Below are positions 17,958 to 27,632 of a DNA stretch of 64,000 bases, in pieces. Every line of letters begins with the position of its first letter. Position 1 is the first letter of the stretch. The position numbers were made by a program, and so were the translations under genes. The notes beneath the pieces are model-generated. The model had not been told where the DNA came from and ran no database searches. It was given only the letters and a program-made list of their open reading frames with translations. Origin of the DNA: Planctomycetota bacterium (GTDB lineage Bacteria > Planctomycetota > UBA1135 > JACQFD01). The stretch covers positions 153,353-217,352 of the forward strand of contig JAEUHX010000047.1 of assembly GCA_016792805.1 (NCBI GenBank). Direction: 5' to 3'.

Positions 17958-19710
17958 TGCCGCCTTGCGCTTGGCCCGACGGAAACTCAGAAAAACTGCT
18001 GCTTCAGGACGATGGCCGCGACGCCTCGCGCGCGTCGCGGCCGCTCTTTGTGCAGCGATTCTTTCTCTCTGGGGGATCGAGCGGCTTTATGGCTGGGTTG
18101 CACCCTTTCCCGTCGCGCAGCTCGACCACGCTCCCGCTTCCGTCGTCGTGACTGCCGATGACGGCACGTGGCTTCGCGTCACGGCCACGCCCGAGGGCGA
18201 TCGCCGATTGCCCATCGCGCTCGCCGACGTGGCGAAGCCGATGATCGATGCGCTGCTCGCGTCCGAGGACCGGCGTTTTTATGAACATTCCGGAGTGGAT
18301 TGGCGTGCCGTTGGGCGCGCCACGATCGGAAATGTGGCACGCGGCAAAGTAACCTCCGGGGCGTCCACGATCTCGATGCAGCTCGCCCGGCTCGTCGAGC
18401 CGAGGGCGCGCACGCTCTTCGCGAAATCGCACGAGATGGTGCGCGCCCGGCAGGTGGAGCGCATTAAGCCGAAAAGTGAAGTTCTCGAGGGCTATCTGAA
18501 CCTCGTGCCGTTCAGCGGCAATGTGCGCGGCGTGGAGGCGGCATCCCAATTGTGGTTTGGCAAGCGTGCGCGCGCCCTAGACCTCGCGGAGGCGGCGACG
18601 CTCGTCGCCATGCTGCCCTCCCCGACGCGGCGCAGCCCGACGAGGGCGCCGGACGCGCTGCTGGCGGCTCGGAATCGGGTGCTGGAGAAGATGCGCGCGG
18701 AAAGAGTGATCACTGACGCCGAGGCCGCGCGCGCGGGAGCCGCGCCGCTCACGGCGGAGAAACATACCTTTCCATATCTGGCCCAAGACGCGTGCGAGCT
18801 CGCGTTGGCCGGGGCGCCGGGAGCAATCATCGGCAACGATTTCGGACCGCCGCCGCAGTCGGCCCGAAGCGCGCGGATCGTCTCGACCGCGGTCGATTTG
18901 CAGCTTCAACAGCGGCTCGAGGACCGCGTCCTGCGCGAGAATGCTACAGGAGTCGACGGCGTCGCCTTCGTGGTCCTCGATCGAAGCTCCGGCCTGCTGC
19001 GGGCGGCCGTGGGTTCCCATCACCCGACGTCGCCCTCCCTCAACGCGGCGATTTGTGCGCGCCCCGCCGGCAGCACGCTGAAGCCGTTTCTATATGCGCT
19101 CGCGCAGGAGACGGGCGCCGCATCCCTCGACGATCTGCTCCAAGACGCGCCGGGCGACTGGTCGGGCTACGCCCCGCTCAATTTTGAGAAGACCTTCGCA
19201 GGAAATGTACGGTCGCTCGACGCGCTGCGCGATTCCAAGAATCTTCCGGCCGTGCGGCTTCTGCAATCGTTGGGCGTCGACCGCTTCCGCGATTTGTTAG
19301 AAAGCCTCGGACTCTCGACGCGGGAGGTGCCGCTCGGGCTCGACCTCGCGCTCGGAACGCTGCCGGTCACGCCCCTTGCGCTCGCGCGCGCCTACGCCAA
19401 GGCCTTTGGCCCCCAGGAGCTCCCGGGGCTGCGCCGCTCCACGCGCGACGCCATTCTCCAGGCCCTCACCCGTCCGCTGCCGGCGGGAGCCGCCTCGGGC
19501 GCTCGCCCGACCCTCGCCTGGAAATCGGGCACCTCCTCCAACCGCCGCGACGCCTGGTGCGTCGGCATCACCGATCGCCACATTTTGTGCGTTTGGCTCG
19601 GCAACCTCGACGGCCGCGGCGACCCCAACCTCGTCGGCGGCCGCACCGCCGCCGGCTGGCTCGCCGAGCTCGTCTTCGCCGCCCGCGACTGCCCGCGGTT
19701 CCCGGGCTGA
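17899..19710 (+). CDS. pbpC: Penicillin-binding protein 1C, short form
   Basis: 603 aa from ATG 17899, which overlaps the macroglobulin gene; TTG at 17965, seven bases after that gene's stop, is an alternative. One N-terminal TM segment precedes a GT51 transglycosylase domain with EDRRFYEHSGVDW (Glu123) and GASTISMQLARL. The transpeptidase domain has SxxK (Ser392, GSTLKP), SxN (Ser446, SKN) and KSG (Lys542, WKSGTS). Usual PBP1C proteins are longer and end in a BiPBP_C domain; this one ends soon after the transpeptidase domain. With the macroglobulin it fits the envelope defence and repair pair. Confidence 0.92.
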   Translation: MIPAWSRSGWRSRAQRFSGNAALRLARRKLRKTAASGRWPRRLARVAAALCAAILSLWGIERLYGWVAPFPVAQLDHAPASVVVTADDGTWLRVTATPEGDRRLPIALADVAKPMIDALLASEDRRFYEHSGVDWRAVGRATIGNVARGKVTSGASTISMQLARLVEPRARTLFAKSHEMVRARQVERIKPKSEVLEGYLNLVPFSGNVRGVEAASQLWFGKRARALDLAEAATLVAMLPSPTRRSPTRAPDALLAARNRVLEKMRAERVITDAEAARAGAAPLTAEKHTFPYLAQDACELALAGAPGAIIGNDFGPPPQSARSARIVSTAVDLQLQQRLEDRVLRENATGVDGVAFVVLDRSSGLLRAAVGSHHPTSPSLNAAICARPAGSTLKPFLYALAQETGAASLDDLLQDAPGDWSGYAPLNFEKTFAGNVRSLDALRDSKNLPAVRLLQSLGVDRFRDLLESLGLSTREVPLGLDLALGTLPVTPLALARAYAKAFGPQELPGLRRSTRDAILQALTRPLPAGAASGARPTLAWKSGTSSNRRDAWCVGITDRHILCVWLGNLDGRGDPNLVGGRTAAGWLAELVFAARDCPRFPG

Positions 19711-19732
19711 GGCGACTCCACAATTCGCCGGG

Positions 19733-22024
19733 CTACGGCGCGGTGTCTTGTGTGTACTCCGCCACTTTTCCGCGTTTCTTGGGGGAGGTTGCCCGCTTCC
19801 TGTCGGGGGGCGGCGGCGCTTCGGGGGCGCGGTTGCGGGCGATGCGCAGGAGCTCGAATTGGCTTCGGAAGCCGTCGGTGCCGAGCGGCGGACGCAGGCG
19901 CACCCACGAGCCGTCGGGCTGGAGGATGCGCGCACGCACGTCGTCGCGCAGGTAGGTACCGAGCACTTCTTCAATAATGCGCGTGCGCAACGCGACATCG
20001 AGGACCGGGAAGACAGCTTCGACGCGGCCGAAGAAGTTTCGCGGCATCCAGTCGGCGCTGCCGAGCCACACCTCGCGTTCGCCGCCGTTCTCGAACACAA
20101 AAATACGGCTGTGCTCGAGGAATCGGTCGACGATGGATCGAACGGTAATGTTCTCGCTCAACCCGGGGAGCCCGGGGCGTAAGCAACAAATGCCGCGCAC
20201 CACGAGATCCACCTTGACGCCGGCGCAGCTCGCTTCGTACAGCGCATCGATCACCTGCCGGTCGACGAGCGCATTCATCTTCGCCAGCACGCGAGCCGGC
20301 TTTCCTGCGCGGGCGTTCGCGGCCTCGCGCTTGATCTTTGCGACGATCGACTGGTGCAGCTCGTAGGGAGCGACAAGGAGCTTGCGCCAGTGGGTCGGCT
20401 GCGCGTAGCCGGTGAGCAGATTAAACAGATCCGACACGTCGCGCCCGATCTCCTCATTCGCCGTGAGGAGCCCCACATCGGTATACACGCGCGCCGTCGT
20501 GGGATTGTAATTTCCAGTTCCGAGATGGCAGTAGCGCCGCACGCCCTGCTCCTCGCGCCGCACGACGAGCGCAACCTTACAGTGCGTTTTCAGTCCGACG
20601 AGCCCGTACACCACATGGACGCCGACCTCCTCGAGTGCGCGCGCCCATCGAATATTGTTCTCTTCATCGAACCGCGCCTTCAGCTCGACGAGCGCCGTCA
20701 CCTGCTTGCCCGCCTCCGCCGCGGCCATCAACGAGCGCACGACGGGCGAGTCGCCCGAGGTGCGGTAGAGCGTCATCTTGATGGCGAGCACGCTCGGGTC
20801 TTCCGCTGCGGCCTCGAGGAACTCCACCACCGGCTCGAACGAATCGTACGGATGATGCAACAGAACGTCGCCGCGGCGAATCCGCGCGAACGGATCCTCG
20901 CTATCCCGAAACGACACCGGCTCGGCCGGCAGCAGCGGAGGCCACTTCAAATCCGGCCGCTCCACGTCGCTCACAAGCTCCATCATGCGGCCGAGATTCA
21001 TCGGGCCGTCGGCTTCATAGAGCGACTCGCGCCCAAGCTCAAATTTCGTCAGAAGCCGATCGACCACGTCGGGCGGCATCTTGGATGTGACTTCGAGACG
21101 CACCGCCTCGGCACGCCGACGCCGGCGAAGCTTCGCCTCCACCGCTTCTAACAAATCGGCCGCCTCGTCTTCCGCCACCTCCACGTCGCCGTTGCGCGTC
21201 ACGCGGAAGGGCCAGCCGTCGATCACCGTATGCCCCGGGAAGAGCCGATCCAAATGTGCACGAATCAGCTCGCTCTGCAGAATGCACTCAAAGTTGCCGC
21301 CCTCATCGGGCAATCGCACGAGCCGCGGCAGCACGCGCGGCACCTGCACCACCGCGAACCGGCTCGCCCCCGCGCCGCGCTTGCCCGTCGCACGCATCGC
21401 CACGGCGAGGTTGAGCGACTTCGAAAGTAATTGTGGGAACGGGTGCGCGGGGTCGATCGCGAGCGGCGTCAGCACCGCGCTCACCACGTCGTCGAAATAG
21501 CGCGACGCCCAAGCCTTCTGCGCAGCCGACAGCTCGTGCACTTCGCGGATGCGCACTCCGGCCGTTGCCAGCGCCGGCAGCAGCTTCTCGCGCCACGCGG
21601 CGTAGCTCTCCGCCACGAGCGAATGGCACGCCACGGAGATCTCCTCGAGGGCGCGGCGCGGCGTGAGCCCATCGGGCGACGCGTCCTCCACGCCGCTCTC
21701 GACCTGACGCCGAAGCCCCGCGACCCGCACTTCGAAGAACTCATCGAGGTTCGATGCGACGATTGCCAGGAACTTCACGCGCTCCAGCAGCGGATTCGAC
21801 TCGTCCAGCGCCTCCTCGAGGACACGCCGATTGAAGGCGATCCAGGCGAGTTCGCGATTCAAGTAAACGGCCGGCCCCGAGACGGCGGGGCCGCCCGACG
21901 ACGCGCCCGCCGACACCGTCGGCGCCGACGCGACAACGGCGGACGCCGGGACGGGCGCAACGGGCGGTGCGGCCGCTGGGGGCGTCGCTCCGGGAGGAGC
22001 GGGAATGGCAGACGGGTGCGACAT
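19733..22024 (-). CDS. ppk: Polyphosphate kinase 1
   Basis: 763 aa from ATG 22024; the frame extends upstream but that extension overlaps ppx and is not family-like. A Pro/Ala-rich N-terminal tail of about 45 residues leads into YLNRELAWIAFNRRVLEEA. The phosphorylated-His region is GLKTHCKVALVV, followed by YCHLGTGNYNPTTARVYTD, and GSADWMPRN is near the end. Ppk1 makes polyphosphate from ATP reversibly at the membrane. It is 10 bases downstream of ppx, the degrading enzyme, as in many bacteria. The last residues (about 40) are a basic, disordered tail. Confidence 0.96.
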   Translation of the reverse strand: MSHPSAIPAPPGATPPAAAPPVAPVPASAVVASAPTVSAGASSGGPAVSGPAVYLNRELAWIAFNRRVLEEALDESNPLLERVKFLAIVASNLDEFFEVRVAGLRRQVESGVEDASPDGLTPRRALEEISVACHSLVAESYAAWREKLLPALATAGVRIREVHELSAAQKAWASRYFDDVVSAVLTPLAIDPAHPFPQLLSKSLNLAVAMRATGKRGAGASRFAVVQVPRVLPRLVRLPDEGGNFECILQSELIRAHLDRLFPGHTVIDGWPFRVTRNGDVEVAEDEAADLLEAVEAKLRRRRRAEAVRLEVTSKMPPDVVDRLLTKFELGRESLYEADGPMNLGRMMELVSDVERPDLKWPPLLPAEPVSFRDSEDPFARIRRGDVLLHHPYDSFEPVVEFLEAAAEDPSVLAIKMTLYRTSGDSPVVRSLMAAAEAGKQVTALVELKARFDEENNIRWARALEEVGVHVVYGLVGLKTHCKVALVVRREEQGVRRYCHLGTGNYNPTTARVYTDVGLLTANEEIGRDVSDLFNLLTGYAQPTHWRKLLVAPYELHQSIVAKIKREAANARAGKPARVLAKMNALVDRQVIDALYEASCAGVKVDLVVRGICCLRPGLPGLSENITVRSIVDRFLEHSRIFVFENGGEREVWLGSADWMPRNFFGRVEAVFPVLDVALRTRIIEEVLGTYLRDDVRARILQPDGSWVRLRPPLGTDGFRSQFELLRIARNRAPEAPPPPDRKRATSPKKRGKVAEYTQDTAP

Positions 22025-22034
22025 CTCGGTCCCT

Positions 22035-23735
22035 CTATCTCGTCCGACGCCCGCGATCCGCGCAAGCGGCTGCGGGCGATGCCTTGGTTGTTCCCTCTTC
22101 GAGGAGCTTGACCTCGAGTCCAAAGACCTCTCGGAAGAGCGACGCCTTCGCAGGCAGCGCCCAGCGCTCGAGGGCCAGATCCCCCGCGGCTTCCGGGCGG
22201 ATCTCGACCACCCCACGGCGCGCCGAGAGCCGGACGCGCCGCACCTTCTGCCGGTGCTCGCGGTCGAGGCTGTCGGCCACGCGAAGGATGGCCGAGATCC
22301 GCGAAACGCGCCGCCGCTCGTCGCGCGACAGCCCGGCGTACTCCTCGTGGCGGTCGGAGGGATGGGCGCGGCGGTGGTATCGCGTGGCGACGGCCACAAG
22401 CCGCAGCTCCTCCGAGGTGAGGCCGCCAAGCTCCGAATTGAGAATCAAATAGTGAGAATGTTTGTGGTGATGCGCGTAGCCGACGAACTCACCAATATCG
22501 TGGAGCGTCGCCGCAACGCCGAGGAGCATCCGATCGCGATCGGAGAGCCGATGCTCGCCGCGCAGCGCATCGAAGAGCGTGAGCGCGAGCTCGCGGACCT
22601 GAGCCGCGTGCTTCGCGTCGTAATGGTAATGTTCACCTAAGCGCTCCGCCTCCTCGAGAACGCCGCGTGCAGCCGCCTGAGGGTCATATCGCCCCACGAC
22701 GCGGTCCGCGAGCTCCGCGAGCATGCCGTCGCGGATGCCCGCCATCGGCGCCTCGAGCCGGGGAAACTCAAGCCGCCGCACCACAAAAGCCAACAAGACC
22801 GACGCTGGCACGATGGTGTCGACGCGGTCGGGGCGAAGATCAAATTTCCGAGCCCGCTCCTCCGGCTCCATCTCGCAGAGCTTGTCGGTGAGCTGCGCGA
22901 GGTCGCGGGCCGGAACAGAGAGCGGCGTTCGGGCGTCGGCCTCCGCGTTCACGATTCTGGCGATCGTCTCGGCGTTGCCGCCGACCGCCATGAGAACCTC
23001 GGGCCGCAGCTTGCGGAGCTCGCGAACTGTATCCTGTAACATCCGCTCCAGGTACTCCTCCAGCAGCGCACGCTTCTCGTCGGCGGCGCGCTTTCCCTCC
23101 AGAAAGAGCTCGGAGAGGCGGACTGCACCGAGTCGCTGGCTCTGGGAGAAAAGCATCTTCCCCTGGTGCGCCACGGCGAACTCCACGCTTCCCCCGCCGA
23201 TATCCACAAAAAGTGCACGGCGCTTTGAAACATCGGCCCGCCGCTGCACGCCGAGTGCGAGCAGCCGAGACTCTTCGGCGCCGGAGATCGCCTCGAGATC
23301 AACGCCGGCAGCATTCGAGACGCGCTCCAGGAAAAGATCACGATTCTGCGCCTCGCGGACCGCGCTCGTGGCGACGGCTCGGTAGATGTTCACGCCATGG
23401 CGGTCCATCACGGCCCGAAACGCCGCGAGCGCCGCCACCGCCTTTTCCATCTCCTTCTCCTCGAGGATCCCCGTCAGGAAAACGCGGTGGCCGAGCCGCA
23501 CCGGCTCTCGGATCGACTCGCGCTCCACGAGGTCGCCCGTGCGTCGAACTGTTGCAATCTCGAGGCGAATGGCGTTGCTCCCGACGTCAATGGCGGCGAG
23601 CGTCGTGCCCACCGGCTCGCCGGGGCCACGCTTGGGTGCAGCAGACATGCGAAGCCTTGCATGCTCTGCGGCGGACAGGGCGCCGCTGCTCTGTGAATTC
23701 GCCATGAGGGCGCGAACGGGAGCTTTCTTATTCAT
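22035..23735 (-). CDS. ppx: Ppx/GppA exopolyphosphatase with C-terminal HD domain
   Basis: 566 aa, ATG overlapping the stop of the upstream gene. The actin-like ATPase fold motifs are AIDVGSNAIRLEIA (about residue 48), ISGAEESRLLALGV, FVDIGGGSVEFAV and MAVGGNAETIARI. The C-terminal part has HD-type histidines: GVAATLHDIGEFVGYAHHHKHS and ATRYHRRAHPS. This is the long form, as in E. coli Ppx/GppA, which hydrolyses polyphosphate or pppGpp. It is coupled upstream to two metallopeptidase-like genes and downstream to ppk. Confidence 0.95.
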   Translation of the reverse strand: MNKKAPVRALMANSQSSGALSAAEHARLRMSAAPKRGPGEPVGTTLAAIDVGSNAIRLEIATVRRTGDLVERESIREPVRLGHRVFLTGILEEKEMEKAVAALAAFRAVMDRHGVNIYRAVATSAVREAQNRDLFLERVSNAAGVDLEAISGAEESRLLALGVQRRADVSKRRALFVDIGGGSVEFAVAHQGKMLFSQSQRLGAVRLSELFLEGKRAADEKRALLEEYLERMLQDTVRELRKLRPEVLMAVGGNAETIARIVNAEADARTPLSVPARDLAQLTDKLCEMEPEERARKFDLRPDRVDTIVPASVLLAFVVRRLEFPRLEAPMAGIRDGMLAELADRVVGRYDPQAAARGVLEEAERLGEHYHYDAKHAAQVRELALTLFDALRGEHRLSDRDRMLLGVAATLHDIGEFVGYAHHHKHSHYLILNSELGGLTSEELRLVAVATRYHRRAHPSDRHEEYAGLSRDERRRVSRISAILRVADSLDREHRQKVRRVRLSARRGVVEIRPEAAGDLALERWALPAKASLFREVFGLEVKLLEEGTTKASPAAACADRGRRTR

Positions 23736-25183
23736 CGCCCGACGGCTCCCTGGGCGGGCGCAGCGGAGTTCGAAGGCCGCAAGTCGAGAGGCAGCGGCGC
23801 TCGCAGCGCGGCTTGGGCGAGTGCCAGGTCGGCAAGCCGGCCGAGGAGCTCTCCCTTGGGTCCTTGGCGCGAGAACGCGGCGGCAAGCACCGGGCCGCGC
23901 CGTCGGACCTCGCGCTCGACCCCGAAGGGGCGCGGCAGCGCCTCATCCATCTCGAGCGCGTCCTTCTCCGAGTCCCACACGGAGACCCATACGCAGAAGA
24001 GCGCTCCCTTCTCGGATTGATACACTTCGTATCGGTCGCCGTCCCAGCCCTCGGCGGCCTGGGTGCTGCGCACTCCGAGCATCCACTGGGGCACCAGATC
24101 CTCGTCCTCGGCCTCCTCGGGATCTGTGGTCATGACGGCGGCCCCCATCTCGCCAAGCTCGCCCGACCCGAGCCGACGCCATCCGTCGCCAAGGATCGGG
24201 GAGAGATCGGGCAGCACGACGGTCTGCGGATCGTCTCGCTGCGCAGGATCCCAATATTTCTCCGGATGGAAGATCTGCTCGGAGCTGAGGGGCGGCGCGC
24301 TGTAGCTCACCAAGAGATCGCTTTTCTTCACGGGAGCGAGCATCCCACCGCCGCGCGCAAGAAATGTGCGCCCCGCGAAGTACGGCTCGACAAGCATTCG
24401 CATGAGGATCGGGGGCGTCTGGGTGAGCAGCGCTTCCGCAGTTCCGCCGGCATCCACCTCCATCGGCTCCTCGGCGAGCGGCTGCGCCTCCGGCGCGCCG
24501 TCATCAATGCCTACGCTCAGTGCCTCCGCCTCCGCCGAGAAGAGGAACTGCTCCTCGAGCGCTTGAGCCGATCCCTCCGCCACACAGGTGAACGCGAAGG
24601 CGCGATCCGTCGCGTTTGGCTCGAGCGCTTCCAGTGCATCCTGGATTCCCTGAAGATTGAAATGTTGATCTTCCAGTGCGTGGAGGAGCTCGTGGGCGAG
24701 GGTGGAGCGGGCCTCCTCGGAATCCAACAGATCCTCCAGAACGAACAGTTCCTTGCGCTCCGTGTCGTAGAAGCCGGCGATGGACGCTTGCATCAAATTG
24801 CGGATCTCCCGGTCGAAGTCATACTCGGGCGGCAGAAGCCCGAGCAGCTTGCCCATGCCAGCGAAAGTGGCGCGATCCTCCGGCGGGAACTCTTCGTCGA
24901 AATCCCGCTCGATCAGCGTGAGAAGCTCCTCGCGCGTGCACACGCGCTGCGCGACAGGACGAAGAAATGCGAGGCCGCGCAGTCTCTCCACGACCGGTGT
25001 GATTTGTGCCGTCATGGCGGCGAGCCGCGGATCGGTGTGGGGCCTGCTCGCCGAATCGATGGGACTGGATGCTGGCGCGGAAGGCCGCTCGCCGATCCGC
25101 AGATCCGCCGACGCCCCACACGACCACGCAAGCGCGGCGGCAAGTGCCGCGGCCGCCGCGCGTCCCGCGCCGTCACACTTCAC
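23732..25183 (-). CDS. Exported HExxH metallopeptidase-like protein, copy 1
   Basis: 483 aa, GTG overlapping the stop of its paralogue (GTGA). The N-terminus is a signal sequence ending in LAWSCGA, a plausible lipoprotein site. The zinc motif is LAHELLHALEDQHF with His164, Glu165 and His168, and AEGSAQAL further on could give a third ligand, as in gluzincins. It aligns along its length with the product of 25180-26640, sharing GFYD, HAL-EDQHF, the EQ-FHPEKYWD/HPEKYWDE stretch and WDGDRY. I know no named family for it; its role in the ppx-ppk operon is not known. Confidence 0.82.
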   Translation of the reverse strand: MKCDGAGRAAAAALAAALAWSCGASADLRIGERPSAPASSPIDSASRPHTDPRLAAMTAQITPVVERLRGLAFLRPVAQRVCTREELLTLIERDFDEEFPPEDRATFAGMGKLLGLLPPEYDFDREIRNLMQASIAGFYDTERKELFVLEDLLDSEEARSTLAHELLHALEDQHFNLQGIQDALEALEPNATDRAFAFTCVAEGSAQALEEQFLFSAEAEALSVGIDDGAPEAQPLAEEPMEVDAGGTAEALLTQTPPILMRMLVEPYFAGRTFLARGGGMLAPVKKSDLLVSYSAPPLSSEQIFHPEKYWDPAQRDDPQTVVLPDLSPILGDGWRRLGSGELGEMGAAVMTTDPEEAEDEDLVPQWMLGVRSTQAAEGWDGDRYEVYQSEKGALFCVWVSVWDSEKDALEMDEALPRPFGVEREVRRRGPVLAAAFSRQGPKGELLGRLADLALAQAALRAPLPLDLRPSNSAAPAQGAVGR

Positions 25184-26640
25184 TTCTCGCCGCCGGCCTC
25201 GGCGCCGCCGCTTCCCTTCTCGGCCTCCGCTTTCTTGGGCTTTTTCTCAAGCTTCATGCCCTCGGAGCCCTCGGGGAGCTTCACTTCGAGCTTCGCGTAT
25301 GTCTGGGGCTTCGCTTGCGCCGCCAGCTCCGCCAGCTTCTCGGCGACGGCCGCACCCGCAGCGCCGTTGGCCCAGCCGGCATAGACGCTGGCGCCTTTTT
25401 GTGTGAACTTGAGGACAATGCCGTCTCTCTTGCGATCTGCGGCGAGCATCTCGAGCGCCTCGGCCATCTCGCGCGCGTCTTTTTCGCTGTCCCATACCGA
25501 AGCCCACGCGAGCCCGAGCGCATTCTGGGGACCCTCATAAATCGCATAGCGGTCGCCGTCCCAACCCGAGGCTTCGTCGTTGGTCGACGGCTTCATCATC
25601 TCCGCCTGCATCTTCTCCATGTCGGGCTTCTCGCCCTTCTTCGGCGGGCTCCAGGGAGTTGTAAGAATCGCGACGCCGAGCTCTCCAAGCACATTCGTGC
25701 CGATGCGCTTCCAACCGGCGCCGAGCGCGGCCGACGCGTCGGGCAGCTCAAGCGCCTGCGGCTCATCGGCTTGGGTCTCATCCCAATACTTCTCCGGATG
25801 CAACACTTGCTCCGAGGAGAGCGGCATGCTCAGAAATCCTTTGTTCTGATCTCGCTTCTTCGCCGACCCGGGCATGAACCCGCCGCGGGCAAGGAACTTC
25901 GCGCCGCCGAGGTACGCCTCCATGAGCGGTTTCACCATGATGGGCGGCGCCGACATCGCCTTCTCTCCCGAGAAGGCCGGATTGCTCATCATCTCGGGGC
26001 TCTGCAGCTCCTCGAGGCTCACCTCCCCCGACTGCATTTTCTTGACCATAAACTTAAACATCAGATCGGTGGCGGATCCCTCGACCACGGCGCGCGCCGC
26101 GAAACTCCGGTCGTCGTCCTCCTTCGCGATCTTCGAGAGAGAGTCGAACGTGTGCTGGAGATCGAAATGTTGATCTTCGAGGGCGTGGCACAATTCGTGC
26201 GCCATCAGCATTTCGCCGATTGCGCCGCCGAAGCCCTTCATCACCTTGAGTTCCTTCGTCTCCGGGTCATAGAAGCCGCCGATCTGCTCCAGCAGGATCT
26301 CCGTCGTCTCCTGGAGCATGTCATAGGTCTCTGGAATCAGACCGAGGAGCCGGTAGGCTTTTTGTTGCCACGCGAAGGTCGCTGCGGCGCCCTCCTTCTC
26401 CATCTGTTGCTGTAGGAACTTCGCAAGCCGCTCCTTGTCATAGATGCCCTTTGCGACCGGTTTCAGAAACTTGAGGCCGCGGATCGTCTCCACTTGACCC
26501 TGGATGCGGTCGGCCAGCTGGATCGCGTCGGCATCGGAGCCATCTTTCTCGGCGGGCTTCGAGGCCGCGCTCTGCGCGACCGCTTGCGGCGTCAGAAGAA
26601 AGAAACCAAGGAGCAGGAGCTGGGAGAGGCGTCGATTCAT
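25180..26640 (-). CDS. Exported HExxH metallopeptidase-like protein, copy 2
   Basis: 486 aa from ATG 26640, chosen because it directly precedes a signal peptide (LLLLGFFLLTPQAVAQ); a start at 26664 would add eight residues. Zinc motif MAHELCHALEDQHF with His148, Glu149 and His152, plus VVEGSATDLMF as a possible third-ligand helix. The C-terminus is Lys/Glu/Gly-rich and low in complexity. It is the first gene of the coupled operon leading to ppx and ppk, and a tandem paralogue of the next gene. The promoter should lie in the 56 bases shared with the divergent dus gene. Confidence 0.82.
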   Translation of the reverse strand: MNRRLSQLLLLGFFLLTPQAVAQSAASKPAEKDGSDADAIQLADRIQGQVETIRGLKFLKPVAKGIYDKERLAKFLQQQMEKEGAAATFAWQQKAYRLLGLIPETYDMLQETTEILLEQIGGFYDPETKELKVMKGFGGAIGEMLMAHELCHALEDQHFDLQHTFDSLSKIAKEDDDRSFAARAVVEGSATDLMFKFMVKKMQSGEVSLEELQSPEMMSNPAFSGEKAMSAPPIMVKPLMEAYLGGAKFLARGGFMPGSAKKRDQNKGFLSMPLSSEQVLHPEKYWDETQADEPQALELPDASAALGAGWKRIGTNVLGELGVAILTTPWSPPKKGEKPDMEKMQAEMMKPSTNDEASGWDGDRYAIYEGPQNALGLAWASVWDSEKDAREMAEALEMLAADRKRDGIVLKFTQKGASVYAGWANGAAGAAVAEKLAELAAQAKPQTYAKLEVKLPEGSEGMKLEKKPKKAEAEKGSGGAEAGGEK

Positions 26641-26696
26641 GGCGTGGGTTTGGGGTTCGGCCACAGTGGGGCTTTCGCGAGCGGAACGGCGGCCCC

Positions 26697-27632
26697 ATGG
26701 TAGTCGGCGTGGGCTCCCGACTCCCGTTCACCGCACCGTGGCTCCTCGCGCCCATGGAGGGTGTCACCGAGCCGTGCTTTCGCGAGCTGGTGCTTGAGCG
26801 AAACCCGCCGCTGACACTCGGGGGCGCGTTCACCGAGTTCGCCCGCGTCTTCTCCCACGTGCTGAGCCGGCCGGTGCTCCGCGACCATCTCGGAGAGCGG
26901 CGGTTTCCACAGCCGGTCGGGCTTCAACTCATGGGGAGCGACGTCGAGCTGCTGGCGCAGACCGCCGAGCGCGCCCTCGAATGCGGCGCGCCGCTCGTGG
27001 ATTTGAACTTCGGATGTCCTGCGCCCGGCGCGCTGCGCACCTGCGCCGGGTCGGCGATGTTGAGAGACCCGGCCGCACTCGAGGCGCTGATCGCCGCCGT
27101 AGTGCGCGCCTCCTCCCCGGCGCCGGTGACGGCAAAGATCCGTGCCGGATACGACGACGACCGCGACCTCGAGCAGCTCGCTCGCGCGGTCGAGCAGGGG
27201 GGCGCGGCCATGCTCACGGTGCACTGTCGGACGCGCGCCGAAGGATACAGCGAGACGGTTCACTGGGAGCGGATCGCGAGGGCGGTCGCGTCCGTGAAGA
27301 TTCCGATCTGTGGCAATGGGGGCGTGCGAACCCATGGCGACTTGGAACGCATGCGGCGCGAGACCGGCTGCCGATTTGTGATGGTGGGGCGCGCCGCCCT
27401 CGGCGATCCGTGGATTTTCTCGGGCCACCGGGCGACGGCTGCGGAATCTGCACAATTTCTCCTGCAGTATGCCGGCTTGCTTGAGGAGCGCGGGTTCCCG
27501 CGCGCCGGGGCGCTGGCCCGCGTGAAACAACTTGTGCATTTCTGGTCGGCGGGCGATCTCGTGGGAGAGAAGCGCGGGCAATGGCTGCGCGACGCGCAGC
27601 TGCTCGACCGCATCGCAAGCGCCGTGGCCTAG
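26697..27632 (+). CDS. tRNA-dihydrouridine synthase family protein
   Basis: 311 aa from ATG 26697. TIM-barrel FMN enzyme motifs: LLAPMEGVT, PVGLQLMGSD, VDLNFGCPAPG with the catalytic Cys, KIRAGY, VHCRTRAEGY and GNGGVRTHGD. Family members reduce uridine to dihydrouridine in tRNA using NADPH. The usual HGRTR is HCRTR here. The subfamily (DusA, DusB or DusC) is not decided, though the short length is DusC-like. The stop codon TAG lies within the first bases of the repeat at 27629. Confidence 0.9.
   Translation: MVVGVGSRLPFTAPWLLAPMEGVTEPCFRELVLERNPPLTLGGAFTEFARVFSHVLSRPVLRDHLGERRFPQPVGLQLMGSDVELLAQTAERALECGAPLVDLNFGCPAPGALRTCAGSAMLRDPAALEALIAAVVRASSPAPVTAKIRAGYDDDRDLEQLARAVEQGGAAMLTVHCRTRAEGYSETVHWERIARAVASVKIPICGNGGVRTHGDLERMRRETGCRFVMVGRAALGDPWIFSGHRATAAESAQFLLQYAGLLEERGFPRAGALARVKQLVHFWSAGDLVGEKRGQWLRDAQLLDRIASAVA

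Noticed and set aside
22025..22429. Upstream extension of ppk
   Set aside because: It overlaps the ppx gene in another frame and lacks family similarity; ATG 22024 lies 10 bases after the ppx stop.
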